Source: Micrococcus sp.
GTDB lineage: Bacteria > Actinomycetota > Actinomycetes > Actinomycetales > Micrococcaceae
Reading direction: 5' to 3'
Assembly (NCBI RefSeq): GCF_030523875.1
Contig: NZ_JAUNHR010000004.1
Location: forward strand, 17,747-53,116
Length of the DNA: 35,370 bases
The notes beneath the pieces are model-generated. The model was not told the origin of the DNA. It ran no database searches and was given only the letters and a program-made list of their open reading frames with translations. Shown here one piece after another: positions 1 to 7,706 of the stretch. The translations under genes were made by a program, and so were the position numbers. Position 1 is the stretch's first letter. The number at the start of each line of letters is the position of its first letter.

Positions 1-390
1 CGCGCCGAGGGCGTCCACGTAGGCCGGCATCCAGCCGGCCTCGTCCGCGTTCCAGCGGGCGCCGACCTCGGAGAGCGGGAAGACGACCGCGTCGGAGAGG
101 GGATCGCGCAGGCCGAGGTCGGTGCCGTCGTCGTCCGTCACGCTGACCCACCCCAGGCCGTGCCGCGCGCCGAGGTGCTCCCCCAGGAGCACCGCAGCGA
201 CCTCCAGCAGCACCCCGAGCTCGTCCGGGTCCACGTCCTCGGACCGCGAGCGCGCCAGCAGCCGCCCGTGCCACGCGTCCACCTGGTCCAGGTCCAGGTG
301 GTCCACGCCCTCCTGCGCCGCGTAGGCGCGGCGGACGTCCACCCACTGCTGCTCGGGCTCGGTCAGGGGGCTGATCTGCTGCTGGCTCAT
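1..390 (-). CDS. Partial protein, probable DUF3806 family (N-terminal 130 residues)
   Basis: The reading frame runs from an ATG at 390 to the window edge without a stop, so the C-terminus is missing. The protein begins MSQQQISPLTEPEQQWVD and is acidic, with no signal peptide or membrane helix. Around residues 75-110 it has a stretch containing GLGWVSVTDDDGTDLGL followed by a VVFPLSEV segment. This resembles the small uncharacterised DUF3806 domain, in which a W and a D-x-G-T-D-L-A/G-L pattern recur. The assignment is from memory and only moderately secure; no biochemical function is known to me. The start lies 43 bases from the divergent phosphatase start at 434, so the two share a short promoter region. 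Confidence 0.6.
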   Translation of the reverse strand, partial: MSQQQISPLTEPEQQWVDVRRAYAAQEGVDHLDLDQVDAWHGRLLARSRSEDVDPDELGVLLEVAAVLLGEHLGARHGLGWVSVTDDDGTDLGLRDPLSDAVVFPLSEVGARWNADEAGWMPAYVDALGA

Positions 391-433
391 GCCCCGATTC
401 CATCACGGGCACGGCACGGGCACACTGGAGCCC

Positions 434-910
434 ATGCGCATCATGACCGTCTGTCTGGGGAACATCTGCCGCTCGCCCGCCGCGGAGGCGGTGCTCCGCC
501 GGAAGCTGGCCGAGGCCGGCCTCGACGACGTCGAGGTCACCTCCGCCGGCACCGCGGACTACCACGTCGGCGAGCAGCCCCACGAGCTCACCCGCGCCGT
601 CGGCACCGACCTGGGCTACGAGTTCACCACCGTCGGCGCGCAGTTCCGGCCCGAGGACCTCGACGAGCAGGACCTGATCCTCGTGATGGACGAGTCTAAC
701 CTCGCCGACGTGCGCGCCCTCGTGGCGGACCCCGAGGTGGAGGCCAAGGTGCGGATGTTCGGGGAGTTCGCGTCCGACGTCGAGACCGCCGGCGTGCGCG
801 AGGTGCCGGACCCGTGGGGGAACCCGCGGCCGGTGTTCGAGGAGATGTACCGACAGATCGAGGACGCGGCCGACGGCGTGGTGGCCGCGATCCGCGACGG
901 TCGCGTCTGA
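434..910 (+). CDS. Low-molecular-weight phosphotyrosine phosphatase family protein (possible deglycation phosphatase)
   Basis: A cytoplasmic 158-residue protein, the normal family size. The P-loop CX5R(S/T) is at the N-terminus: C7-LGNIC-R13-S14, within VCLGNICRSP. The general-acid loop DPWG has its Asp at about residue 126. I chose the ATG at 434 because it puts the catalytic Cys at residue 7, as usual in the family; an upstream in-frame ATG at 389 would add 15 unrelated residues. The next gene, 23 bases downstream on the same strand, is a fructosamine-kinase homologue. Some bacterial LMW-PTPs beside such kinases are known to dephosphorylate ribulosamine 5-phosphates, which makes protein deglycation a better guess than tyrosine-kinase signalling. 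No capsule or tyrosine-kinase genes are visible nearby. Confidence 0.93.
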   Translation: MRIMTVCLGNICRSPAAEAVLRRKLAEAGLDDVEVTSAGTADYHVGEQPHELTRAVGTDLGYEFTTVGAQFRPEDLDEQDLILVMDESNLADVRALVADPEVEAKVRMFGEFASDVETAGVREVPDPWGNPRPVFEEMYRQIEDAADGVVAAIRDGRV

Positions 911-933
911 GTCGGGCCAGGCGGTGGGCTGGG

Positions 934-1806
934 GTGGCTGACACGGGCACCACGGGGCGGCACGTGCGCGACGACGGCGCGCCCGCCTTCACGAAGACCG
1001 GCGGGGCCTTCCCGGGGATGGTGCGCTTCGAGGCCGCGGGGCTGCGCGCCCTGGCCGCGGCGGGCGCGCGGGTGCCGGAGGTCATGGCGGTCGAGGAGGG
1101 GCGCGACGCCCGGGCCCAGCACCTGGAGATCGCCTGGATCCAGGGCGGCGGACGGCGGACGCCGCGCACGGAGGAGGCCTTCGGGCGGGAGCTGGTGGCG
1201 CTGCACGCCGGGTCGCGCCGGGCGCCCGGGGAGACGGACCTGTTCGGCGCGCATGACGGGGCGCCGGAGGGGTTCCTCGGCGCCGCCCGGATCGACCTCA
1301 CCCCCTGCCGGAGCTGGGCGGAGTCCTGGGTCGTGCGGCGCATCGTGCCGCTGGCGGCGCAGGCCGTCGACGGCGGCGCGGCTCCGGCGCGGGTGCGGCA
1401 CCTCGCCGAGCGGCTGGGCGAGGTCACCGACGGGTTCGGCCCCGACTCCCCGGCCACGCACCCGGGCGCGGCGGTGCTGGGAGCGGCCGAGCCGTCGTCG
1501 TTGGTGCACGGGGACCTGTGGGCGGGCAACCGGATGCTCGACCACGAGGGGCGCAGCTGGCTGATCGACCCGAGCGCGCAACGGGCCCACCGCGAGGCGG
1601 ACCTGGCGATGATGCGGCTGTTCGGGGGCTTCGGAGAGGAGGCGTTCGCGGCGTACGACGAGGCGTTCCCCCTGGCCGACGGCTGGGAGGACCGGGTGCC
1701 GGTGTACCAGGCGGTGCCACTGCTGGTGCACGCGGTGCTCTTCGGCGGCGGCTACGGGCGCGAGGCCGAGGCGGCGCTGGAGCACGCGGTGCGGCTGGCC
1801 GGCTGA
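934..1806 (+). CDS. Fructosamine kinase family protein (probable ketosamine/ribulosamine 3-kinase)
   Basis: A 290-residue cytoplasmic kinase of the aminoglycoside-phosphotransferase-like fold. The catalytic loop is LVHGDLWAGN with His near residue 192. The metal-binding segment follows as LIDPSAQRAHREADLAM, a close variant of the family pattern IDP-(4-5)-HREADLAM. These proteins phosphorylate sugar amines on glycated proteins so that the adduct becomes unstable. The GTG at 934 is preferred because the frame further upstream overlaps the phosphatase gene and shows no family similarity; no strong SD precedes it, so the start is uncertain. It sits 23 bases after the LMW-PTP gene and is probably co-transcribed with it. 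A long hairpin (1837-1893) follows and the next gene converges. Confidence 0.88.
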   Translation: MADTGTTGRHVRDDGAPAFTKTGGAFPGMVRFEAAGLRALAAAGARVPEVMAVEEGRDARAQHLEIAWIQGGGRRTPRTEEAFGRELVALHAGSRRAPGETDLFGAHDGAPEGFLGAARIDLTPCRSWAESWVVRRIVPLAAQAVDGGAAPARVRHLAERLGEVTDGFGPDSPATHPGAAVLGAAEPSSLVHGDLWAGNRMLDHEGRSWLIDPSAQRAHREADLAMMRLFGGFGEEAFAAYDEAFPLADGWEDRVPVYQAVPLLVHAVLFGGGYGREAEAALEHAVRLAG

Positions 1807-1836
1807 CGGGAGCGCCGGCGTCGTCTCCCGGATCGA

Positions 1837-1893
1837 CTGCAGTTCTGACCCTTCTGAGGGCGTGGACGGCGTGCAGAAGGGTCAGAACTGCAG
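1837..1893. repeat. Long perfect hairpin (20-bp arms, 17-nt loop), possible bidirectional terminator
   Basis: Bases 1837-1856 and 1874-1893 are perfect 20-bp reverse complements; the next outer pair (1836/1894) also pairs. The loop is 1857-1873. The hairpin lies between two convergent genes, which suits a bidirectional terminator, but there is no T-run on either side and the arms are much less GC-rich than the surroundings. The arm contains GCAGTTCT (1839-1846), which fits the GCWGYTCT core also found in the hairpins at 11529-11587 and 12704-12762. Confidence 0.9.
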
Positions 1894-1913
1894 TGGATTC
1901 GGGGGTGGGGAGG

Positions 1914-2849
1914 TCAGTCCTCGGCGAGCACGTCCCGGAGGCGGGCCGCCGCGTCCGGCTTCAGCGCCCCGCGACGCACCGCCCGCTCCGCGGTGGCCCG
2001 CGCCAGGGCCTCCCACACGTCGAGGACGTCACGGGGCATGCCGCCGGCCACGAGTTCACGCAGCGTCTCCCGGTGCCCGCGGACGGTCTCCACGTCCCCC
2101 CGGGCGACGGGCCCGGTGAGGGCGGCGTCGCCGTCGGAGAGCGCGTTCTCCAGGGAGGCCCACATCAGGGGACGCAGCACCCGGTCCGTGTCCGGCACGC
2201 CGATCTCCGCGAGCAGCTGCTTGGCCTGCGCCGTCACCGTCACCAGATGGTTCGAGCCGTGGGACAGGGCCGCGTGGTAGGCGGCGCGGTCCGCCTCCTT
2301 GATCACCACGGGGTCTCCGCCCATCTCCACCACGAGCGCCTGCGCCACCGGCAGCACCACCGGATCCGCGGTCACGCCGAACACGCAGTCCTGCAGCCGG
2401 GCGAGGTCCAGGCTCAGCCCCGTGAACGTCATGGCCGGGTGGACCGCCAACGGGATCGCCCCGTGGGCGCGCACCGGGTCCATCACGCGCACGCCGTGCC
2501 GGCCGGAGGTGTGCACCAGCAGGTGCCCGGTCTGCACGTGGCCGGCCGCGGCCAGACCGGAGACCAGCTCGGGCAGGACGTCGTCCGGGACGGCGAACAG
2601 CACCATCTCCGACCGGCGCAGGATCTCCGGGATCTCCAGCACCGGCACCTCCGGCAGCAGCGCCTCGGCGCGGGTGCGGGAGGCCTCGGAGACGGCGTGC
2701 ACGCCCGTCACGGTGTGCCCGGCGGTGCGCAGGGCCGCACCGAGGACGGCGCCCACGCGGCCCGCGCCGATCACCCCGACGCCCAGCCGCCCCGGCCGGC
2801 TCGCCGGGTCCTGGCCGGTCAGCTCCGGGCTCATGTCCGTGCGGCTCAC
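1914..2849 (-). CDS. Rossmann-like and DUF2520 domain-containing oxidoreductase-like protein
   Basis: 311 residues. The N-terminal half is a Rossmann nucleotide-binding domain with the fingerprint GVIGAGRVGAVLGAAL near residues 24-39. The C-terminal half is DUF2520, containing AVHPAMTFTG and the helix around ALSHGSNHLVTV. Overall it resembles ketopantoate-reductase or pyrroline-carboxylate-reductase type dehydrogenases; the substrate is not established. The start is taken as the GTG at 2849, which overlaps the stop of the PH-domain gene as GTGA and has AGAGGAG five to six bases upstream. An internal ATG at 2834 is the alternative. It is the last gene of the ftsH-fol chain. In many actinobacteria this family sits directly before panC, which is absent here: a convergent gene and a hairpin follow instead. 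Confidence 0.88.
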   Translation of the reverse strand: MSRTDMSPELTGQDPASRPGRLGVGVIGAGRVGAVLGAALRTAGHTVTGVHAVSEASRTRAEALLPEVPVLEIPEILRRSEMVLFAVPDDVLPELVSGLAAAGHVQTGHLLVHTSGRHGVRVMDPVRAHGAIPLAVHPAMTFTGLSLDLARLQDCVFGVTADPVVLPVAQALVVEMGGDPVVIKEADRAAYHAALSHGSNHLVTVTAQAKQLLAEIGVPDTDRVLRPLMWASLENALSDGDAALTGPVARGDVETVRGHRETLRELVAGGMPRDVLDVWEALARATAERAVRRGALKPDAAARLRDVLAED

Positions 2850-4696
2850 GCATGCTCCTCTCGTCCGTCCGCGGCCGGCTGGCCGTCCACCACGACGCCG
2901 GCCGCGGCCATCTCCCGGCGGCCCACCTCGGTGCGGGCGACCTCGGCGGTGCGCCGCTCGAAGCGCTCGAGCTCCTCCGGCAGCATCCACCGGTTGCGGT
3001 CGGCCAGCCGACGGGACACCGCCGCGTGCCGGGACTCCACCTCGAACAGCTCCTCCAGGACGCCGCGGTCCAGGTCCTCCAGGACCGCCACGCCCCCGGC
3101 CACGTCCACGGTCAGCGAGGCGACGTCCAGCCTCCGCTGCACCGGCCCCTGCGACAGCCGCACGTCCTGCACCCGCTCGTGCTGGAGGGCCTGGAAGGAA
3201 CGGCGCAGCCGTCCGCGCCGGACCACGAGGAGTGTCCGGGTCAGCGCGAAGCCGTGCCGACGCCACGTGAGCAGGTTGAACCACCAGCGCGCGCGGCGGG
3301 GGACGTGGGTGAAGCCGTGCTCCTCGCCGGAGCCGGTCATGGCCGCCTGCATGAGCCCGGCCGGAGTGAGGCCGGGGCCGTCCGGGCCGGCGGCGGCGCG
3401 CGGGTCGCCGTCGAGGCCGGCGTCCGGGGCCACCACCTCGAGCACGCGCAGCACGTCCTCCCACGGGCCCACGGGCAGGGCCACGTCCCGGTCCTTGACG
3501 GTCCCCTCGAGCCCGTAGCCCGCCACGGACACCTTGACCTTGTGCCAGCCGAAGGGCCGCCACGCCAGCGGCTGGATCACGTGGATCCCCTGCACGCGCC
3601 CCGGCGGGATGGTCTGAGAGGTGGTTTCAGTGAGGCCGTAGCGCAGGCGCAGCCCGTCCTCGGAGGTGCGCACGGTGAAGCCCCACCCCTTGTTCAGTCC
3701 GGACCAGACCGCCCCGGCCAGGGAGAACACGAACGGCAGGGCCGAGGCGAGCAGCAGCGCGGTGAACCCGAGGTCCTCCCCCTCGGGGGCCTCCCCGGGC
3801 ACCAGCGCGGCGATCCCCGCGACGATCCCCGCCAGTCCCAGGAACACCGCGAGCGTGCCCAGCACCGCGTCCGAGAGCAGCACCGACCCCACCAGTCGCC
3901 CGGCCGGCACGCGCAGCATCACGGTGCCCTCGTCCTGCGGGTCGGTCAGCAGGCCGCGGACCCGGTGCCGGGCGGAGGGCGCCGGCGCGGACGCGGGCCC
4001 GGCCGACGTCGCCGCCGGCCCCGGAGCCCTGTCCGCCTCCCCGCCGGGCACGACGCCGTCGGCCGCCTCGGCCGCCGCCCCCACCACGCGCTCGGGCGCG
4101 CGGGCCGGGCCCACGAGCGCCCCGGAGGCGCGGTCGAGGATCTCGCGACGCACCTGCGCGGCATGGGGCTTGCGGAGGTAGGCGAGCTCGAGGGCGGAGT
4201 CGCCGCCGTCGGCGGCCTCGACCTTCACCGCGGCCAGCCCCAGCAGGCGGGCCAGCAGCGGGTACTGCAGGTCCACGGCCTGCAGGCGGTCGTACTTCAT
4301 CTGCCGCCGGGAGCGGAACAGCCAGCCCTGCTTGAGCTCGATCTCCTCCTCGCCCACGCGGAACCGGGTGAACCACCAGGAGAAGAAGAACGCCAGGCAC
4401 AGCAGCAGGAGCGCCCCGAGCAGGATCCCGCCGCCGATCAGCAGCGCCCGCATCTCGAACGGCTCCCCGGCGGCCTCGCCGACCCCCAGGAGGGAGCCGA
4501 CCATCCGCTCGCCGGTGTCCCGCAGCGCCACGAAGAGGAACACGGCCACCAGGCTCCAGCCCTTGATCCAGGGCGAGGCGGGGTGGACGCGGACCCAGCC
4601 GGCGTCGTCGGCGCCCGGGGCGGGAGCGGCGGGCACGGTGGCGGCGGAGGCGTCCGGGGCGTCGGCGGCCTGCGGGTCCGGGGCGGCGGCGCTCAC
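2846..4696 (-). CDS. Membrane protein with three bacterial PH (bPH2) domains, YdbT-like
   Basis: 616 residues. The order visible is a Pro/Ala-rich N-terminus, two membrane helices (about residues 35-95, including GGILLGALLLLCLAFFFSWW), bPH2 domain 1 (FRVGEEEIELKQGWLFRSRRQ through the AADGGDSALELAYL segment), a linker of about 90 low-complexity residues, two more helices, bPH2 domain 2 (FTVRTSEDGLRLRYGLTE to VAGYG), then bPH2 domain 3 (FALTRTLLVVRRGRLRRSF to TVDVAGG). This is the architecture of Bacillus YdbT-type proteins. The role is unknown, presumably at the inner face of the membrane. The GTG start at 4696 overlaps the stop of the smaller PH protein (GTGA), and its own stop overlaps the DUF2520 start, so all three are probably translationally coupled. 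Confidence 0.88.
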   Translation of the reverse strand: MSAAAPDPQAADAPDASAATVPAAPAPGADDAGWVRVHPASPWIKGWSLVAVFLFVALRDTGERMVGSLLGVGEAAGEPFEMRALLIGGGILLGALLLLCLAFFFSWWFTRFRVGEEEIELKQGWLFRSRRQMKYDRLQAVDLQYPLLARLLGLAAVKVEAADGGDSALELAYLRKPHAAQVRREILDRASGALVGPARAPERVVGAAAEAADGVVPGGEADRAPGPAATSAGPASAPAPSARHRVRGLLTDPQDEGTVMLRVPAGRLVGSVLLSDAVLGTLAVFLGLAGIVAGIAALVPGEAPEGEDLGFTALLLASALPFVFSLAGAVWSGLNKGWGFTVRTSEDGLRLRYGLTETTSQTIPPGRVQGIHVIQPLAWRPFGWHKVKVSVAGYGLEGTVKDRDVALPVGPWEDVLRVLEVVAPDAGLDGDPRAAAGPDGPGLTPAGLMQAAMTGSGEEHGFTHVPRRARWWFNLLTWRRHGFALTRTLLVVRRGRLRRSFQALQHERVQDVRLSQGPVQRRLDVASLTVDVAGGVAVLEDLDRGVLEELFEVESRHAAVSRRLADRNRWMLPEELERFERRTAEVARTEVGRREMAAAGVVVDGQPAADGREEHA

Positions 4697-5196
4697 AGGC
4701 CCGCCAGACGGGCCTGACCGCGGGCCATGAGGACCTCGCGGAGCCGGTCGCAGGTGTCGCGGGTCAGGCCCTCCATCTCCAGGTCCTCGCCGCCGGCGGT
4801 CTTGAGGGTGAGCGTCTGCAGGCCCTGGCTGCGCAGCAGGGGGCCGTCCTCCACGTCCACGTACTGCAGTCGCCCGTACGGGACGGCCTTCACGGAGCGG
4901 AACAGGATGCCCTCGCGCCACAGGACGTCGTCCTCGCGCTCGGCGAAGCCCAGGGCCCGCACGCGCCGCGGCACCAGGACGAGGTCCACGAGCAGCCACA
5001 CGAGCGCGACCGCCGGCAGGCCCCAGGCCGTCCAGGCCCACAGGTCGGGCCACACGCCGGCCCACTTGAGCACGAGCGGCACGGACAGCACCGCCAGCCA
5101 GATCAGGCCGCCGATCGCCGCACCGATCAGCTTCACGCGCGTCAGCTTCGGGGACACGGGGGTGAACTCCACCCCGCGCAGGTCAATCCCGGGCAC
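4693..5196 (-). CDS. Small membrane protein with one bPH2 domain, YdbS-like
   Basis: 167 residues from the chosen start. Two membrane helices (LIGAAIGGLIWLAVLSVPLVL and WGLPAVALVWLLVDLVLV) are followed by a bPH2 domain with the typical R-x-GFAEREDDVLWREGILFR and PYGRLQYVDVEDGPLLRSQGL segments. It pairs with the larger three-domain PH protein that follows, as YdbS pairs with YdbT. I chose GTG at 5196 because a perfect AAGGAGG (5211-5205) lies eight bases upstream; the ATG at 5202 is only two bases from that SD. Longer frames starting at 5256 or 5283 would overlap DUF3180 extensively. The chosen start still overlaps the DUF3180 stop by 14 bases. Confidence 0.88.
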   Translation of the reverse strand: MPGIDLRGVEFTPVSPKLTRVKLIGAAIGGLIWLAVLSVPLVLKWAGVWPDLWAWTAWGLPAVALVWLLVDLVLVPRRVRALGFAEREDDVLWREGILFRSVKAVPYGRLQYVDVEDGPLLRSQGLQTLTLKTAGGEDLEMEGLTRDTCDRLREVLMARGQARLAGL

Positions 5197-5719
5197 GGGC
5201 ATACCCTCCTTCGGCCTCGGGGCGGCGGCCGCTCCGTCCGCCCGTGGTCCGTCCATCCTGGCCGGGACCGGCGTCCTCGCCATCCTCCCCAGGGGGGATC
5301 CTGCACCAGCGCTCGACGACGACGCCCGCCGCCAGCAGCGCCGCGCCCCCGACGACGAGCAGCCCGGCGTCCAGCACCGCGGGGGCCTCGGCGCCCGCGC
5401 GTCCGGCCACCTCGAGCCCCGCGCCGAGGTGCCAGCCGGCCAGCGCCGCGCCCGTCAGGCCGGAGGCCTGGCCGAGCACAAGGGTGCGAGCCGCGGCGAT
5501 CGGGTCCATGCGGCCGGCGAGCGGGCGCTCCCGGTCCCGGCGCACGCGCAGCCCGAGCGCGAGGCACAGCGCGCCCACGGCCGCCACGGTCACGAGGCCC
5601 GTGAGGTCCATGACCGGCGCGGGCAGGCCCAGCGCGGGGGCCGCGAGGGAGACCAGCCAGCCGAGCACGGCGGCCGCCGCGGCCAGCAGCGGCGTGCGCC
5701 AGGAGAGCAGGGAGATCAC
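5183..5719 (-). CDS. DUF3180 family membrane protein
   Basis: 178 residues with four predicted membrane helices: near the N-terminus (LLAAAAAVLGWLVSLAAPAL), then LTGLVTVAAVGALCLALGL, then a segment starting TLVLGQASGLTGAALAGWHLG, then LDAGLLVVGGAALLAAGVVVE. The loop with RDRERPLAGRMDPIAAARTL is characteristic of the actinobacterial DUF3180 family, which is nearly always encoded next to folK. Its function is unknown. The GTG at 5719 overlaps the folK stop (GTGA). The C-terminal 35 residues are hydrophilic and overlap the start of the next gene. Confidence 0.85.
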   Translation of the reverse strand: MISLLSWRTPLLAAAAAVLGWLVSLAAPALGLPAPVMDLTGLVTVAAVGALCLALGLRVRRDRERPLAGRMDPIAAARTLVLGQASGLTGAALAGWHLGAGLEVAGRAGAEAPAVLDAGLLVVGGAALLAAGVVVERWCRIPPGEDGEDAGPGQDGRTTGGRSGRRPEAEGGYARARD

Positions 5720-6375
5720 GTCCGGTCCGTCCAGGGCCGGGCGATCGCGGCGCCGTCCTCGAGCCCTGCGGCGGGCGTGGGTCCGGCGTCGTCCAGGCGG
5801 GCGCGGCGCGGCGGCTCGCGGCGCACCCCGTCCGCGTCCGCGGCGCGTGCGGCCAGCTCCGCCACGGGCGTGCCCTGCAGGCGCGCCTCCGGGTCCAGCC
5901 AGAGCCACGGCAGCAGCACGAACGCCCGCTCGGCGGCCCGCGGGTGGGGCAGGGTGAGGTCCGGGTGCTCGCTGACCAGGTCCGCGTACGCGATCAGGTC
6001 CACGTCCAGTGTGCGGGCGCCCCATCGGACGGTCCGGCGCCGGTGGCGGTCTTGCTCCAGCCGGTGGGCCACGCCGAGCAGCTCCCACGGGGAGAGGACC
6101 GTGCGGATCCGCACCACCTGGTTGAGGTAGTCCGGCTGCCCGGGCGGGCCGCCCACCGGCGCGGTGAGGGCCCGCGGCGACGCGCGGACCTCCTCGATCC
6201 CCGGCGTCACGGTCAGCACCGCGACGGCGTGGTCCAGCGTCTCGGACGGGTCGCCGAGGTTGGCCCCGAGGGCGAGCACCGCAGTGACGGGCTGCCCGGG
6301 GCGGGCGGCGAGCTCCGGCGTCGGGGCGGGGCCCTCGGCGGGGTGGGCGGCGGGGTCGTGGTCCGGGCTGCTCAT
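5716..6375 (-). CDS. folK: 2-amino-4-hydroxy-6-hydroxymethyldihydropteridine pyrophosphokinase
   Basis: 219 residues. HPPK transfers pyrophosphate from ATP to hydroxymethyl-dihydropterin, giving the substrate of FolP. Visible signatures are ALGANLGDP, PDYLNQVVRIRT, the Mg/ATP-binding RWGARTLDVDLIAY and the pterin-site LPHPRAAERAFVLLPW. It carries an N-terminal extension of about 30 Pro/Ala-rich residues and a C-terminal tail of about 45 polar residues beyond the usual core of about 160. The ATG at 6375 overlaps the folB stop (ATGA) and its own stop overlaps the DUF3180 start (GTGA). Confidence 0.96.
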   Translation of the reverse strand: MSSPDHDPAAHPAEGPAPTPELAARPGQPVTAVLALGANLGDPSETLDHAVAVLTVTPGIEEVRASPRALTAPVGGPPGQPDYLNQVVRIRTVLSPWELLGVAHRLEQDRHRRRTVRWGARTLDVDLIAYADLVSEHPDLTLPHPRAAERAFVLLPWLWLDPEARLQGTPVAELAARAADADGVRREPPRRARLDDAGPTPAAGLEDGAAIARPWTDRT

Positions 6376-6746
6376 GCGGTCTCCCTCCGGCGGACCACCG
6401 TGACGGAGACGTCCGCGAAGTCGTGCGGGATCGGGGCCTGCGGCTTGTGCACCGTGACCTCCACGGCGGAGGCGAGGGCCTGCTCGGCGAGCACGGCCTC
6501 GGCGATCCGCACCGCGAGGGTCTCGATGAGGTCGAACGGCTCCCCCGTGACCAGGCGGACCACGGTGTCGGCGACCTCGGCGTAGTTCGCCGTGCGGGCG
6601 AGGTCGTCCGTGGCGGCGGCGGGGCCGGCGTCGAGCGTGAGGACCACGTCCGTCGTGAAGGGCTGGCCGTCCCGGCGCTCGTGCTCGAACACGCCGTGGC
6701 GGCCCACGGCGGTGAGCCCGGTGAGGCGGATCAGGTCCCCGCTCAT
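6372..6746 (-). CDS. folB: Dihydroneopterin aldolase
   Basis: 124 residues, the usual size. It cleaves dihydroneopterin to hydroxymethyl-dihydropterin and glycolaldehyde in folate synthesis. Recognised by LTGLTAVGRHGVFEHERRDG at the N-terminus, the NYAEVADTVVRLV region, EPFDLIETLAVRIAEAVL with the substrate-binding Glu, and the VTVHKPQAPIP segment with the catalytic Lys. The ATG at 6746 overlaps the folP stop (ATGA). A longer frame to 6848 is just folP read in another frame. Confidence 0.96.
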   Translation of the reverse strand: MSGDLIRLTGLTAVGRHGVFEHERRDGQPFTTDVVLTLDAGPAAATDDLARTANYAEVADTVVRLVTGEPFDLIETLAVRIAEAVLAEQALASAVEVTVHKPQAPIPHDFADVSVTVVRRRETA

Positions 6747-7612
6747 GCGGCCCCTCCCCCGGGCGCGCCCGCGGAGGCGCCGCGCCAGGCGGAGCCCACC
6801 CGGACGGCGTCGGCGCTGGCACGGACGTCGTGCACCCGCACGCCCCACGCGCCGTGCGCCGCGGAGATCGCCGAGACCGCCGCGGTGGCGTGGTCCCGCT
6901 CGGCCGGCGCCGGGTCCGCCCCGTCCGGGCCGGCCAGCAGCGTGCCCAGGAAGCGCTTGCGGGAGGCGGCCACCAGCACGGGGAAGCCGAGAGCCTGCAT
7001 GCGGTCGAGCCCGCGCAGCAGCTCCCAGTTCTGCTCACCGGCCTTGGCGAACCCCAGTCCCGGGTCCAGGATCAGCTGCTCCGGGGCGGCACCGGCCGCG
7101 AGGAACCGGTCCACCACCTCCTGCAGCTCGCGCACCACGTCCTCCACCGTGTCCCGGTAGTCGGTGAGGGCGTCCATGGTCTGCGGGTTCCCGCGGTTGT
7201 GCATCACGACGTACGGCGCGCCGGTCTGCGCGATCAGCGCGGGCATGTCCGGCTCATGGACCAGACCGGAGACGTCGTTGACGATCACCGGGCCCACCTC
7301 GAGCGCCGCGCGGGCCGTGGCCGTGTGCATGGTGTCCACCGAGACCACCGCGCCCTCCGCCAGCAGCGCCTCGACCACCGGCAGGATCCGTGCCTGCTCC
7401 TCCTCGGGGGAGACGGCGTGGGCGCCCGGCCGCGTGGACTCCCCGCCGACGTCGATCACGTCCGCCCCCTCGGCCAGCAGTCGCCGCCCGTGGGCGATCG
7501 CCGTCTCCACGGTGTCATGGGCGCCCCCGTCCGAGAACGAGTCGGGCGTGACGTTGAGGATCCCCATGACCAGGGTGCGGTCGGGGGTCTGGTCCAACGG
7601 GTGCGGCAGCAT
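6743..7612 (-). CDS. folP: Dihydropteroate synthase
   Basis: 289 residues, a TIM-barrel enzyme that condenses hydroxymethyl-dihydropterin pyrophosphate with p-aminobenzoate; it is the sulfonamide target. Motifs in order: MGILNVTPDSFSDGG (pyrophosphate/metal), DVGGESTRPGA, VSVDTMH, VNDVSG, LILDPGLGFAK, VAASRKRFLG and a C-terminal RVHDVRASADAVRV. The start at 7612 is preferred over an ATG at 7672: GAGGAG lies about ten bases upstream and the homologous region begins directly after it. Unlike its neighbours it does not overlap the preceding gene; a 94-base gap separates it from phzF and could hold a promoter or processing site. Confidence 0.96.
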   Translation of the reverse strand: MLPHPLDQTPDRTLVMGILNVTPDSFSDGGAHDTVETAIAHGRRLLAEGADVIDVGGESTRPGAHAVSPEEEQARILPVVEALLAEGAVVSVDTMHTATARAALEVGPVIVNDVSGLVHEPDMPALIAQTGAPYVVMHNRGNPQTMDALTDYRDTVEDVVRELQEVVDRFLAAGAAPEQLILDPGLGFAKAGEQNWELLRGLDRMQALGFPVLVAASRKRFLGTLLAGPDGADPAPAERDHATAAVSAISAAHGAWGVRVHDVRASADAVRVGSAWRGASAGAPGGGAA

Positions 7613-7706
7613 GGGCGTCGCTCTCCTCGGCTCGGGCGGTGACGGATCCAGTGTTCCACGCGCCCCGGGCACGGCAGGAGGCCGGCGGACCGGGGCGCGG
7701 GCGCGC

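Noticed and set aside
2852-4717. Long plus-strand frame opposite the PH-domain gene
   Set aside because: The translation is rich in R, G, P and H with no domain, while the opposite strand encodes a clear three-domain PH protein.
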